Assembly: GCA_900543215.1 (NCBI GenBank)
Contig: UQQR01000005.1
Location: 20,290-84,289 of the forward strand
Direction: 5' to 3'
Length of the DNA: 64,000 bases
DNA from: an uncultured Oscillospiraceae bacterium
GTDB taxonomy: Bacteria; Bacillota; Clostridia; Oscillospirales; Acutalibacteraceae
Both the position numbers and the translations under genes were made by a program. Below are positions 45,285 to 54,100 of this stretch, one piece after another. Below the pieces are notes generated by a model, which was not told the DNA's origin, ran no database searches, and saw only the letters and a program-made list of their open reading frames with translations. Each line of letters opens with the position of its first letter. Position 1 is the stretch's first letter.

Positions 45285-46840
45285 GCTTGGTAGCACCGTC
45301 CTTTCTCACGGATTTTTTCGGACAGGCTGATACCGCCTACAAGGTGGAAGGTCAGCAGTTCACTGCTTTCCACCGTGATGCTGTCAACCGTTTGCTCGAA
45401 GAGTTCGGCATCGAAGCCTATGCCGATTTCGACTCCCTTGAGAATGTCGTTCAGCATTTTCAGTTCATCCAACATCTCATTCTCATCGCTGTCGGTAATT
45501 TTTGCTCGGCGTTCGATCCGCAGCTCGGTTATCTTGTTTTCAAGCACATCGGATTGTGCCGTGTAGTCTGCGGCGTTCAGCACTCCTTTGCCATGCAGAC
45601 GGGAGAGTACGAGGTTCTGTGCCGTAAGGTCTGCAATCTCACGGTCGATTTCCTTTATCCGCTGCTGACTGCCCGTGGTGCGGTATTGCAGTTCTTCAAG
45701 CTGCCGTATAAGTGTTCCGAGCAGGTATTCTCGATTAGCTTGCACCTTTCTTATCATAAGGCTAAAAGTGGCGTACACCTCGTCCTCTTTTACTCTGCGC
45801 CAAGCACAATCTGTCTTGTTGGTTGCTTTTGCTGCACATAGCCAATATGCTGTACCGTTTACAACCTGACGGCGGAAGGTGTGACCGCAATCGGGGCAGA
45901 GAAGCGTTCTTGTAAGCGGATAGTTTTTGGCTTTCCGCTTGCAGCTCGGCTGTCGGCTTTTAATAAGAGCCTGCACCGCCTCATAGGTTTCTCGGCTCAC
46001 GATGGCAGGGTTGCTGTTTTCTACATAGTACATAGGCTGTTCACCGTGGTTGAGCTGCTTTTTGAACGGCAGGGTTTGTGTGGTGATCTGCTTTTGAAGT
46101 AAGGCATCGCCCTTATACCTTTCGTTGTTTAGGACATAGTTCACGGTGGTGTGATGCCATTTTTCACGGCCGTACTGTCTGCGTACACCCTCGTTATTGA
46201 GAATGTTTGCTATGGTCTGCATACCGACGCCTTGCAGGTAGAGATCAAAAATCCGGCGAATGACAGCCGCTTCCGTTTCGTTGATTACAAGCTTGCCGTT
46301 GATAAGGTCGAAGCCGTAAGCCGGAGCGCAGCAGTTGAATTCGCCGGATTCCATTCTCTTTTTATAACTCCACCGCATATTCTGCGATATGGACACGCTT
46401 TCCTGTTGGGCAACCATGCCGGGGAAGGTAGCGAACATCTCGCTGTTCATTGACTTGGTATCAAGCCCCTGTTCCTCGAAATATACGCTGACTTCCATTT
46501 GTTCAAGCGCTCGGAGTGCCGTCAGCATTTCCTCGGTGTTTCGGGCGAAGCGTGACATGGATTTTACGATGATGCGGTCTATCAGACCTTTTTTGCAGTC
46601 CCGCAGCATTCGGCGGAAGTCATCTCGCTTTTCCATGCTTGTGCCTGTTATACCTTCGTCCGCATAAATGTCTACGAATTTGTATTCGGGATGCCGTTTA
46701 CAGTATTCGGAGTAGTATTTGATTTGTGCGGCGAAGGAGTGAAGCTGATCGCTTGAGTCGCTCGATACTCGGCAGTAAGCCGCAAGCCGTATTTGTGGCG
46801 GCGCCGGTTTTTGCCGTGTGATTTCGGTTATTGTTTTCAT
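45281..46840 (-). CDS. Large serine recombinase (first of three)
   Basis: 519 residues with catalytic segment IRLAAYCRVSSDSSDQLHSF, KSMSRFARNTEEML, recombinase domain (GFDLINGKLVINETEAAVIR), zinc ribbon (LLCPDCGHTFRRQ ... CAAKA) and coiled coil. ATG at 46838-46840 follows GGAAAGGAGAAAACGCAG, so a longer reading to 46924 is unlikely. Heads a three-gene coupled operon. Confidence 0.92.
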   Translation of the reverse strand: MKTITEITRQKPAPPQIRLAAYCRVSSDSSDQLHSFAAQIKYYSEYCKRHPEYKFVDIYADEGITGTSMEKRDDFRRMLRDCKKGLIDRIIVKSMSRFARNTEEMLTALRALEQMEVSVYFEEQGLDTKSMNSEMFATFPGMVAQQESVSISQNMRWSYKKRMESGEFNCCAPAYGFDLINGKLVINETEAAVIRRIFDLYLQGVGMQTIANILNNEGVRRQYGREKWHHTTVNYVLNNERYKGDALLQKQITTQTLPFKKQLNHGEQPMYYVENSNPAIVSRETYEAVQALIKSRQPSCKRKAKNYPLTRTLLCPDCGHTFRRQVVNGTAYWLCAAKATNKTDCAWRRVKEDEVYATFSLMIRKVQANREYLLGTLIRQLEELQYRTTGSQQRIKEIDREIADLTAQNLVLSRLHGKGVLNAADYTAQSDVLENKITELRIERRAKITDSDENEMLDELKMLNDILKGVEIGIGFDAELFEQTVDSITVESSELLTFHLVGGISLSEKIREKGRCYQA

Positions 46841-46960
46841 CTGCGTTTTCTCCTTTCCGCAAGGGGTTTCCTTGCTGTTCTGCCTTTTGGCAACACAAAC
46901 AATACCACAGGAGTTCGAATACATCCAGCACTATTTTTCGGAAATTTGCGAATTAAGATT

Positions 46961-47116
46961 TCAGACACAAACGACCTCGGTGTCATAGTATTCCGCGCTG
47001 ATTCGGGTGATCCTTTCGTACTCGTCCTCGGTTATCAAATTCATATCAAGCAGCATTCGCAGAAGGTTTACGCCGTAGGCAAATGATGCGTTGTTGATGT
47101 CGGTTCTTTTATCCAT
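46961..47116 (-). CDS. Small SHOCT-like protein
   Basis: 51 residues, MDKRTDINNASFAYGVNLLR, then MLLDMNLITEDEYERITRIS, resembling the short SHOCT-type helix pair LLxxxLITEEEYExI. It overlaps the end of the mazF gene by 8 bases, so the two are coupled. The unit lies just before the recombinases. It may assemble with MazF or the recombinases; there is no direct evidence. Confidence 0.7.
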   Translation of the reverse strand: MDKRTDINNASFAYGVNLLRMLLDMNLITEDEYERITRISAEYYDTEVVCV

Positions 47117-47474
47117 TGAGCAGCCTCTCCAAGTATTTGATGCCGAGGCTTACCACAATGGCACGGTCAACGGCGGCGAGGGTCTTGCTGTCGAGCCTGC
47201 CGATATACTCGCCGAGCCGTGCTTTGTCTATCGTTCGGATTTGTTCGAGCAGGACGGTGGATTCGGTTTTAAGCCCTTTCGCCATGATTTTCACATGGGT
47301 GGGCAGAGCTGTTTTTGTCTTTCTGCCTGTGATCGCCGCCACGATGGTGGTGGGGCTGTGCTTATTGCCTGTATTATTCTGTAAAATCAAAATAGGGCGG
47401 ATTCCGCCTTGCTCACTACCGAAGCCTGCGCCGAAGTCGGCGGAATAGATTTCACCTCGTTTAATCTCTTTCAT
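47109..47474 (-). CDS. MazF/PemK-type endoribonuclease toxin
   Basis: 121 residues: KEIKRGEIYSADFGAGFGSE, GGIRPILILQNNTGNKHSPT and VLLEQIRTIDKARLGEYIG are the MazF core, including the conserved Arg/Thr pocket. The start follows GGAGGTCAACT; a longer reading to 47597 is not needed. No mazE-type antitoxin gene is upstream; the overlapping SHOCT-like gene is the only close partner. Likely an RNase tied to element maintenance. Confidence 0.88.
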   Translation of the reverse strand: MKEIKRGEIYSADFGAGFGSEQGGIRPILILQNNTGNKHSPTTIVAAITGRKTKTALPTHVKIMAKGLKTESTVLLEQIRTIDKARLGEYIGRLDSKTLAAVDRAIVVSLGIKYLERLLNG

Positions 47475-47541
47475 AGTTGACCTCCGTTTAAGTAAAAGGC
47501 GGCCGAGTGTTTTTGGGCAAACGACCGCCTTGGTATTTGTA

Positions 47542-47736
47542 TCAATCGTTCTTGGTTCTGTCCGTATTTGTCCACGACGCCCCGAACAAGGGAACACATC
47601 CTCCGGTCATGCATTTGACCTCATTGGAATCCCACCACTCCCAGGATCTCTGCGAGGCGCCCTCATTGGCTGCGACGGTTTTATCACGCTCGGCCTGTGA
47701 CTGGACGCAAGTATCTTTAATGCTTCTGCCTGTCAT
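47542..47736 (-). CDS. Small Cys-containing protein, uncertain
   Basis: 64 residues, MTGRSIKDTCVQSQAERDKT, later SWEWWDSNEVKCMTGGCVPL. Trp-rich centre and three Cys. A weak GAAGG site precedes the ATG. It lies between the sigma factor and mazF in the same direction. Nothing else in 47475-47865 looks coding. Could be a real ICE mini-protein; moderate doubt remains. Confidence 0.45.
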   Translation of the reverse strand: MTGRSIKDTCVQSQAERDKTVAANEGASQRSWEWWDSNEVKCMTGGCVPLFGASWTNTDRTKND

Positions 47737-47868
47737 GGCCTTCGGTGCGGATGCGCCGCACCGTCCGAGAAAATCCCGTGTGGCTCATCGGTTTCCCGAC
47801 AGCAGAAGGAAGGTAAAGGATGCGCTGTACTATTCGGTTTTCAAAGAACGGGCGGAGGCTATAGAGAA

Positions 47869-47906
47869 AGCCCCCTCACTTTCCATGCCGAAAAGTTGAG
47901 GGGGCT
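47869..47906 (-). terminator. Terminator after the sigma-factor gene
   Basis: AGCCCCCTCA / TGAGGGGGCT stem (47869-47878 / 47897-47906) followed on the minus strand by TTTCTC, 14 bases after the sigma-factor stop. Confidence 0.8.
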
Positions 47907-47919
47907 ACAACCAATTATT

Positions 47920-48429
47920 TTAATTTTCTAAAAGATTTTTGAGCTTTGCTCTGATTTTGGCGATCCGCTTGCTGATTGCCTGCTGTGATACGCCGTAAAT
48001 TTCGGCAAGGTCTGTGCCTGAAATGCCGGCGTAATAGTGGCGGTAGATGAGGAGTTGTTCCTCATCGGTTAGCTTGAGGATGGCTTTTCTGAGCTTGTCC
48101 GTCATAATGCTTTCCACTACGGTATCGCACACATCCGGCTGATCGGCGATGAGGATGTCCTCGCCGCTGAATTCATCGGTGGTCAGCATATCGTAGGAGA
48201 AGTCACCGTTGTCGGCAGAGCGTTCGTCCAGATATTTCTGCCGGCGCTTTGCTCGGTAGAATTCCGCGTAATCCTCTTTGGATACCTCCATAAGCCTGCC
48301 GTAGAGGGGCAGGAACAGCTTGTCCGCATATAACGGGCAGATTTGCTCACGGCGACGGAATTCATCATAGGTCAGTTCCGTGTACCCGCCGTTTTCTATG
48401 ATATAAACCGCTTTGGGTTGTTTTTTCAA
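47920..48429 (-). CDS. Sigma-70-like factor of the ICE
   Basis: 169 residues. The C-terminal 60 residues are a region 4 helix-turn-helix (LTDEEQLLIYRHYYAGISGT, then DLAEIYGVSQQAISKRIAKI). The N-terminal half (YTELTYDEFRRREQICPLYADKLF) matches small sigma-like proteins found beside recombinases in clostridial ICEs. GGAGGTACATAAACTT precedes the start. Likely controls ICE excision or transfer genes. Confidence 0.85.
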   Translation of the reverse strand: MKKQPKAVYIIENGGYTELTYDEFRRREQICPLYADKLFLPLYGRLMEVSKEDYAEFYRAKRRQKYLDERSADNGDFSYDMLTTDEFSGEDILIADQPDVCDTVVESIMTDKLRKAILKLTDEEQLLIYRHYYAGISGTDLAEIYGVSQQAISKRIAKIRAKLKNLLEN

Positions 48430-48441
48430 GTTTATGTACCT

Positions 48442-48484
48442 CCGTTCAATCGTTTTTTTGTTAGGTCAAAAACGATTGATACGG
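48442..48484. repeat. Inverted repeat upstream of the sigma-factor gene
   Basis: CCGTTCAATCGTTTTT / AAAAACGATTGATACGG around a 9-base loop, with one unpaired base. The right arm resembles the arm AAAACGATCGATACCG at 59281-59296. It sits where the transfer genes end and may be an operator, a recombination scar or a terminator. Confidence 0.55.
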
Positions 48485-48528
48485 AGGGCTTCGACAGCCT
48501 ACCGCAAAATTTGACAGTACGCTGCCGT

Positions 48529-48786
48529 TTATACAAACGCAGAAAGCCAAGCCAATTTGAAATTCCGAAATAACAGATTTATTGTTGGTTTTTTGCAGAT
48601 ATCGTCCATGCGGATCGTTAAAAAGCCGTAGCACAACACAGCCACGGCCGGTAAGAAAATATGCAGCTGCACAAGGGCGAGAACCGACAACAGTGCGGCT
48701 ACCGCCAAAATTACAAAGTCCCGCAAGCTCCAAAGCCACAGATTGGCGGTAGCTTTTAAGTTCTGCGGATAGATATATTGCGTCAT
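48529..48786 (-). CDS. PrgI family (VirB3-like) conjugation protein, atypical C-terminus
   Basis: 85-residue inner-membrane subunit of the transfer channel: TQYIYPQNLKATANLWLWSL and two hydrophobic helices, then FLTIRMDD. Relatives continue with a conserved helix ending in TQQYFEW; here the tail after IRMDD is ICKKPTINLLFRNFKLAW, which does not match. The gene is overlapped by the upstream 241-residue protein gene (ATGACGC). VirB4, which normally follows, is absent. The C-terminus was probably replaced by a deletion. Confidence 0.8.
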   Translation of the reverse strand: MTQYIYPQNLKATANLWLWSLRDFVILAVAALLSVLALVQLHIFLPAVAVLCYGFLTIRMDDICKKPTINLLFRNFKLAWLSAFV

Positions 48787-49508
48787 TGCGTCATTCCTCC
48801 GATCTCTATGCCGCCGACATCCTCGCAGAATTCCTTGGGCGTCTGCCCGTATTCCTCACGGAGCTTCTCGGCGATCATTTCCTTGATAAGCTGCGACTCC
48901 GCAACGGTCGGTACATATTCGCCTTCCTCGCAGGAATCGGCGGTCGTGACGGTAAATTCAAGCCGGAGCGTGTCGGCGAACGGGTCGTACTTGGCGTACA
49001 GGTTCAGCCATTTGTCATCGTCCGCCGCCGTGTTCGTTCCGAATTTCTTGTCCACATCAAACCATGTTTCGAGATAACAGGTAATCTGATGCCCGATGTC
49101 GCAGTCGATTTCCATATCTCGGTCGACCACAAGCATATCCCTTGTGAGTTCCGGCGTATCCATTTTAGTTATAACGGATGCCGGACGGTATTCGGCGTCG
49201 GCATTGTGCCGTCCGAGCTGCTCACGGATATGCTCTGCAAGCTGTTCCGAGAGGAATCGACTGCACACTGCTTTTGCTTGCTCATGGATAATACCGAGAT
49301 ATTTAAGCCCTGCCTTGTAACGGGAGAGGAGCTTGTCATAGGTCATTTCCTCATTTAATGACGGCTCGAATATACCGTAATCGCCGCACCAATTTGCATA
49401 TCGCTCGGTTGGCGGAATGTCTGCCGCTTCCTCATAGGCGGCAATGATTTTAAATGCGTCCGAGCCGTACTTCTGAAAAAATCTGTTTGCCTGCGTATAG
49501 TATTTCAT
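48783..49508 (-). CDS. Conserved ICE protein of unknown function (DUF6329-like)
   Basis: 241 residues: an N-terminal helical part (ANRFFQKYGSDAFKIIAAYE) and a C-terminal beta-rich part (MEIDCDIGHQITCYLETWFD, TLRLEFTVTTADS). It ends EIGGMTQ. GGAGGTGCGCT precedes the ATG. It lies between the TrbL-like and PrgI genes, and GGAGGA near its end serves as PrgI's ribosome binding site. The DUF number is from memory. Confidence 0.7.
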   Translation of the reverse strand: MKYYTQANRFFQKYGSDAFKIIAAYEEAADIPPTERYANWCGDYGIFEPSLNEEMTYDKLLSRYKAGLKYLGIIHEQAKAVCSRFLSEQLAEHIREQLGRHNADAEYRPASVITKMDTPELTRDMLVVDRDMEIDCDIGHQITCYLETWFDVDKKFGTNTAADDDKWLNLYAKYDPFADTLRLEFTVTTADSCEEGEYVPTVAESQLIKEMIAEKLREEYGQTPKEFCEDVGGIEIGGMTQ

Positions 49509-49519
49509 AGCGCACCTCC

Positions 49520-50398
49520 TTATTTGCCCGCGGCTTTTGCTACACTGCGAGAGAGATTGACCGCTGTAGTTGTGGCATGAACAACGCTCATCATGTTTAC
49601 TCTGACACTCGAATCAAGTCCGAACTGCTGCGCAATTCTTGGTACCTCATTGGCCGCCAGCATAATGCCGAGTCCGAGGAGCATATTCTGCGGAAAGGTC
49701 AGAAGCCCCAAGAAAAGCAATGTTGTCTGCATAAATGCGGTAAGGCAGATTGCGATGACCTGCTTGCACCATTGGTTGAAGCCGTCGGCATAGCCCCTCG
49801 GTACGCTGAACATATATAACGCACCGACAGACATCTGCACAAGAAGAATTCCGCCTCTTTTGATATTCTGAAAGAATATTTTAATAATGCAGTAGGCAAA
49901 GGCGATCATCGCAAGCAGATTAAAGAGCTTGTATTCTGCGGTGGCTGCCACCATAAACGAGCCCTGCAGCACCGAAGTGCTTTGTCCTGCGAGGTCGAGG
50001 GACTGCGTTCCTGCAAAAATACGGGCAAGGTCGTGGGAAAAGGTGTTTTGCAGGCTGATGCAAAACTTGTATAATTCTATCGGCACGACTCCGATGAGAG
50101 AGCAGGCAAAGAAGCCTTTTATGATGTTGAGAGCCGTTGTTTTCACATTGGCTCTGCCGCATTGGTACTCGATGGCAACATCAAATATTGCCACAACCGT
50201 TCCGGCTACAAACAAGCCCCAGCCGAACAGTGTAAACAGCTTTACGGTTGCCTTTACCCATTCAAGGTTAAACACATCCGCGCCCATATTGCCCATCATC
50301 TCGAAGAAGTCGGCGATAGCGCCGTAGATGATTTCATAAAACCATTTGAGCATTGCATCCCAAATGGCATTGGATATTTGTGTTCCGAGGAAGTCCAT
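49520..50398 (-). CDS. TrbL/VirB6-like conjugal transfer membrane protein
   Basis: At least 292 residues with six or more hydrophobic helices (LFTLFGWGLFVAGTVVAIFD; LLAMIAFAYCIIKIFF), a polytopic core subunit of the type IV channel. No ribosome binding site precedes the ATG at 50398. The open frame extends upstream for about 19 codons (LIFDWLGDIFSGIGNAIGDA) to just after CGGAGGTG at about 50465-50472, so the true start is probably there, on a non-standard codon such as ATC at 50453-50455. Confidence 0.82.
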   Translation of the reverse strand: MDFLGTQISNAIWDAMLKWFYEIIYGAIADFFEMMGNMGADVFNLEWVKATVKLFTLFGWGLFVAGTVVAIFDVAIEYQCGRANVKTTALNIIKGFFACSLIGVVPIELYKFCISLQNTFSHDLARIFAGTQSLDLAGQSTSVLQGSFMVAATAEYKLFNLLAMIAFAYCIIKIFFQNIKRGGILLVQMSVGALYMFSVPRGYADGFNQWCKQVIAICLTAFMQTTLLFLGLLTFPQNMLLGLGIMLAANEVPRIAQQFGLDSSVRVNMMSVVHATTTAVNLSRSVAKAAGK

Positions 50399-50487
50399 AG
50401 CGTCGCCGATGGCGTTGCCGATCCCCGAAAAGATATCGCCTAACCAGTCAAAGATAAGTCATCACCTCCGTTTCGTAACCGGTTGTA

Positions 50488-50829
50488 TCAAATTATCGAC
50501 CAGATATACAGCGGTGCGGTCAGCGTGAAAATAAGGCAGGCAAAAAGAATACACGGAGCGGCAAATTCAAACTGTCCGTGCTTTCTGTAGTCGAAGTAAG
50601 CCGTGCCGACCTTCACGAAGAAAAGAATGGCGAGGATCATATCGCACACGGGAAAAACAACATTGTTGACGACTGTCTGAATTTGGCTTTTTGCAGCGTT
50701 CCATGTGTTTTCGATCGCACCCGCCACATCGCCTGCGGCAAAGGCAGTCATAGAGAAAGCCGACACAAGGACGGCCACAAGCAGAACACAGAAAAGGATT
50801 CTGACAGTTTTCTTTTTCATAGGATTCAT
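50488..50829 (-). CDS. VirB2-like pilin/channel protein (DUF3852 type)
   Basis: 113 residues with a signal peptide (KTVRILFCVLLVAVLVSAFS, cleavage after AFA), then two hydrophobic helices (VVFPVCDMILAILFFVKVG; ILFACLIFTLTAPLYIW). Small secreted proteins with this layout precede TrbL/VirB6 in clostridial ICEs and are likened to VirB2. GGAGGTAATCCCTT precedes the ATG; the start overlaps the stop of the DUF4406 gene (ATGA). Confidence 0.8.
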   Translation of the reverse strand: MNPMKKKTVRILFCVLLVAVLVSAFSMTAFAAGDVAGAIENTWNAAKSQIQTVVNNVVFPVCDMILAILFFVKVGTAYFDYRKHGQFEFAAPCILFACLIFTLTAPLYIWSII

Positions 50830-51164
50830 AAGGGATTACCTCCAATCGCTTTTTGGATTTCTTTTTCGGTTATCTTTCGGACTCGGATGTTGAGGTTCTT
50901 GCAAAATTTCAATTCGGCACTCATGCCGTCCGTAATGGTATCTCCGAATACCCAAACCTCATCGCAAAGCCACAACAGTGACATTCCCGCCGCCAGGCCG
51001 ACTTCACGGTCTTTGGGATTGTTATCGTCAAGACATTCCGCATAGAAATGCGGCACGACCGGAGCCGTGCCGCACCTCAGTGAGTATTCGGTATATGTCT
51101 TAACCTTTTTGAGATTTTCCTCAATATTCCCTCCGAGGGGAGCGCAGACATACACCTTTTTCAT
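50826..51164 (-). CDS. DUF4406-like protein (nucleoside deoxyribosyltransferase-like fold)
   Basis: 112 residues: MKKVYVCAPLGGNIEENLKK, VPHFYAECLDDNNP and LLWLCDEVWVFGDTITDGMS show the small Rossmann-like fold related to nucleoside 2-deoxyribosyltransferases. Common in phages and mobile elements; the reaction is unproven. The ATG at 51162-51164 overlaps the stop of the surface protein gene (TGATG). Confidence 0.78.
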   Translation of the reverse strand: MKKVYVCAPLGGNIEENLKKVKTYTEYSLRCGTAPVVPHFYAECLDDNNPKDREVGLAAGMSLLWLCDEVWVFGDTITDGMSAELKFCKNLNIRVRKITEKEIQKAIGGNPL

Positions 51165-54100
51165 CACTCATCATCCTCATCATTTCGGGATTTCATACGG
51201 ATGATGACCACGGCGATGATACCGCCGAGTGCCACAGCACCGAGTCCGATCCAGAAACCGAGGTTAGAGTTGTCGCCCGTCTGCGGAACGGGAGGAGCAG
51301 GAGGTGTGAGCGTTACGGTCTGACCGTCATCCTTGATGTCTGCATGAGCTGCGATTTCCACGCCGTCACGGTAGAGCGTTTCAAACACCACAATGTCTGT
51401 CTGCTTGGTGACATTACTGCCGTCAAAGGTAAAGCGGACTGTAATCTCTCCGCCTTTTTTCTCTGCCGTAAAGGTGACCTCGGAGGTCACTTCCTTGCCG
51501 TTTACGAGGAATGGCTTGCCTGTTGCCTTGTCCATAAGGATACCCTTGACGGTGTATTCCTTACCAACTGTAAGGTTCTTGTAGGAAACGGTGTCCTCAA
51601 TGGTGATGTCGTCCTTGGTAGTTACGGACTTTTCACCGTTTACGGTTGCCTTTGTTCCGATTTTGGGAACGGTAACCCTGACGGTCTGATCCTCGTCCTC
51701 AATGTCTGCGTGTACGGCAAGCTCTTTGCCGTCCTTATACAGCGTTTCAAATACCACAAGGCTTGTGTTTTCCTTGATGAGCCTTGAATCGAAGGTAAAG
51801 GATGCCGTAACCGTTCCGTTCGGAACTTCGGGCGTGAAGACGGTTTCGGCTGTTACAGCTTTATCGTTTTCGGTAAAGACCTTGCCCGTGTTCTTATCCA
51901 TAAGCGTCCCTTTGAGTACATACTCCTTGCCGGGGATGAGATGGCTGTAGGATACGGTATCGGTCAGCGTGAACACCTCGGTTGCACAGACTTCCTTTTC
52001 GCCGTCAACCGCAGCGGTGGTCTTGATTTCGGGAATGCGGTCATTGACCACGGTAATTTCTACCGTCTGCTCGTTTTTCGCAATGCTCACAGGATAGATT
52101 TCCTCATTGGCAAGGTATCCGTCGGCAGACTGCAATTCCTTAATGAGCCAATCGCCGTAAGGGATGTTCTTAAAAGTGAATACGCCGTTCTCGCCGGATT
52201 CAGCTGTAAGGATAGCGTTTTCGGCAGTAAACTCGGTTTCGCCGCTGCGGAAGAGTCCGAATTTTGCGCCGACGATAGGCTTTTCGGTTTCACGGTCGAT
52301 TTTCAAGCCCTTAACCGAGCCGTAGAGGATGTCATTCTTGATGGCTTCGCCGCTGTTTGCTTTGATCTCCACAATGGCGGTATCCTGTCCGGCGTAGTCA
52401 AAAGTTACGGGGTGTTTTTCGTCCGAGAGGATATAGTGGCTGTCGGTCGCAATTTCCTTTACATACAGCTTTGCGCCTACGGGAATGTCGGTCTTAAAGG
52501 TGATATTGCCGTTTTCATTACAGTTGGCAATTTCAAGCAGTCCGTCCTTTGGAATGACCGTGCCGTCAGCGGCGGTCAAGTCCTCGGCGGCATACAGCCC
52601 GAACTGCACCGAGAGGATTTCTCCGTTATTCCCGATGCCGAAGGTTTCGTCCTTACCGAGAATTTTGGAGAGCGACACCTCTGCCTTTTGGCGTTCGTTA
52701 TAGAACTCGGCGGAGGTTTCGGTGACCTCGACGGTTTCGCCTGCATAGGTCAGTTCAACCGACTTTGCCTCATCGTTCAGTACCATGCCGTAAGGTGCTT
52801 TTGTTTCTCTGACCGTATATTTGCCGAGGTACAACGGTTTGCTTGCGGCATTGCCGCTTTCATCGGTGGTTACAGTGTCGACAACCGTACCCTTGGCATA
52901 GCGGAGTGTGCCGTCCGGCGTGATAATGTCCTCGGCGGCGGTAATCTCATAGACCGCACCTGCGAGACCTTTATCTGCAAAAACAAAGCTGTACACGCCG
53001 TCCGATTCCACCGCGGAGAAGAAGACCTCGCCGCTTTTTGAAATGTTGACGATGCCTTTCTGCGGCATATTGTGCTTTTCTACGGTTACAACCGTCTTGC
53101 TGCCGTCCACCTTGAATGCGATGGGAGAAGAGTCGAGAACATATCCGTATGCCGTACACTGCTCGATGATCTTATAATTGCCGTAAGGCAGCTTTTCGGG
53201 CATCATGAGCTTGCCCGTTACATCGGTGTAATAGGTGTCGATGTCCACAGGCGTCGGGTAGTTGATATGCTGCACGATATATTCACCCGTGTCGGTGTTG
53301 CGTACCTTAAAGCCAATACCCGCCGCAGGGATAATTTTACCCGTTTCGGCGTCCTTTTTAACAATCTCAATGAGTGCCTCAAAGGTTGCGTTGTTGATGA
53401 GGAAGCGATAGGTTTCGCCGTTTTCCTTAACAAAGACATTGAAAGGTGCAAGCAATTCCTTGCCCTCCCAGCCATTGGTCTGCTTCACGGTGTATTCGCC
53501 GTAAGGCAGACCCTTGGTTTCGGCAAAGCCGTTCTCATCGCACACAAGGATATCTCGCTCGGTTTCCTTGGCGTTTTCATAGCTGCCGGAGGCGGCAAGG
53601 TATACCTCAAACTCTGCACCTTTTTCGGGTGTTTCGATCTTGGTGCTGCCGTCATCGCAATGCTTGATTACGGCGATTTTTCCCTTGATAACATTTTCGA
53701 GGGAGTCGAGAGGCTTTGCGAGGTTGTATTCTACGGTATAGAGCTTGGCCTCAGCACCGATGTGCTGACTTTCTGTGTTAAGAAGGTATCCTTCGGACGG
53801 GCTGATTTCTTTCAGCGACCAATCATCGCCGCAGATATAATACTTGGTGGTAAACTGACCGTTTGCGTCGGTGGTGTAGGTGTCGATGAGCTGATTGCCC
53901 TTATAGATGCCGTACTTTGCGCCTGCAAGAGATGCGTCGCCCTGCGGCAAGCCCTTTTCGCTGTCGCTCTTGGTTACAGTAACATTAAACTTCTTGAGGA
54001 CATTGTCAAAGGACTTGTTCGTTACCTTATTCCACTCGATTGTGGCAGTCTGCTTGTCGGGTACGACATAGCGAGTCGGAGTGTCGACTTCTTCGAGGGT

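Noticed and set aside
47507..47899. A 130-codon plus-strand frame opposite the sigma/MazF intergenic region
   Set aside because: It begins in a palindrome, ends in a terminator, has no ribosome binding site and opposes the operon direction.
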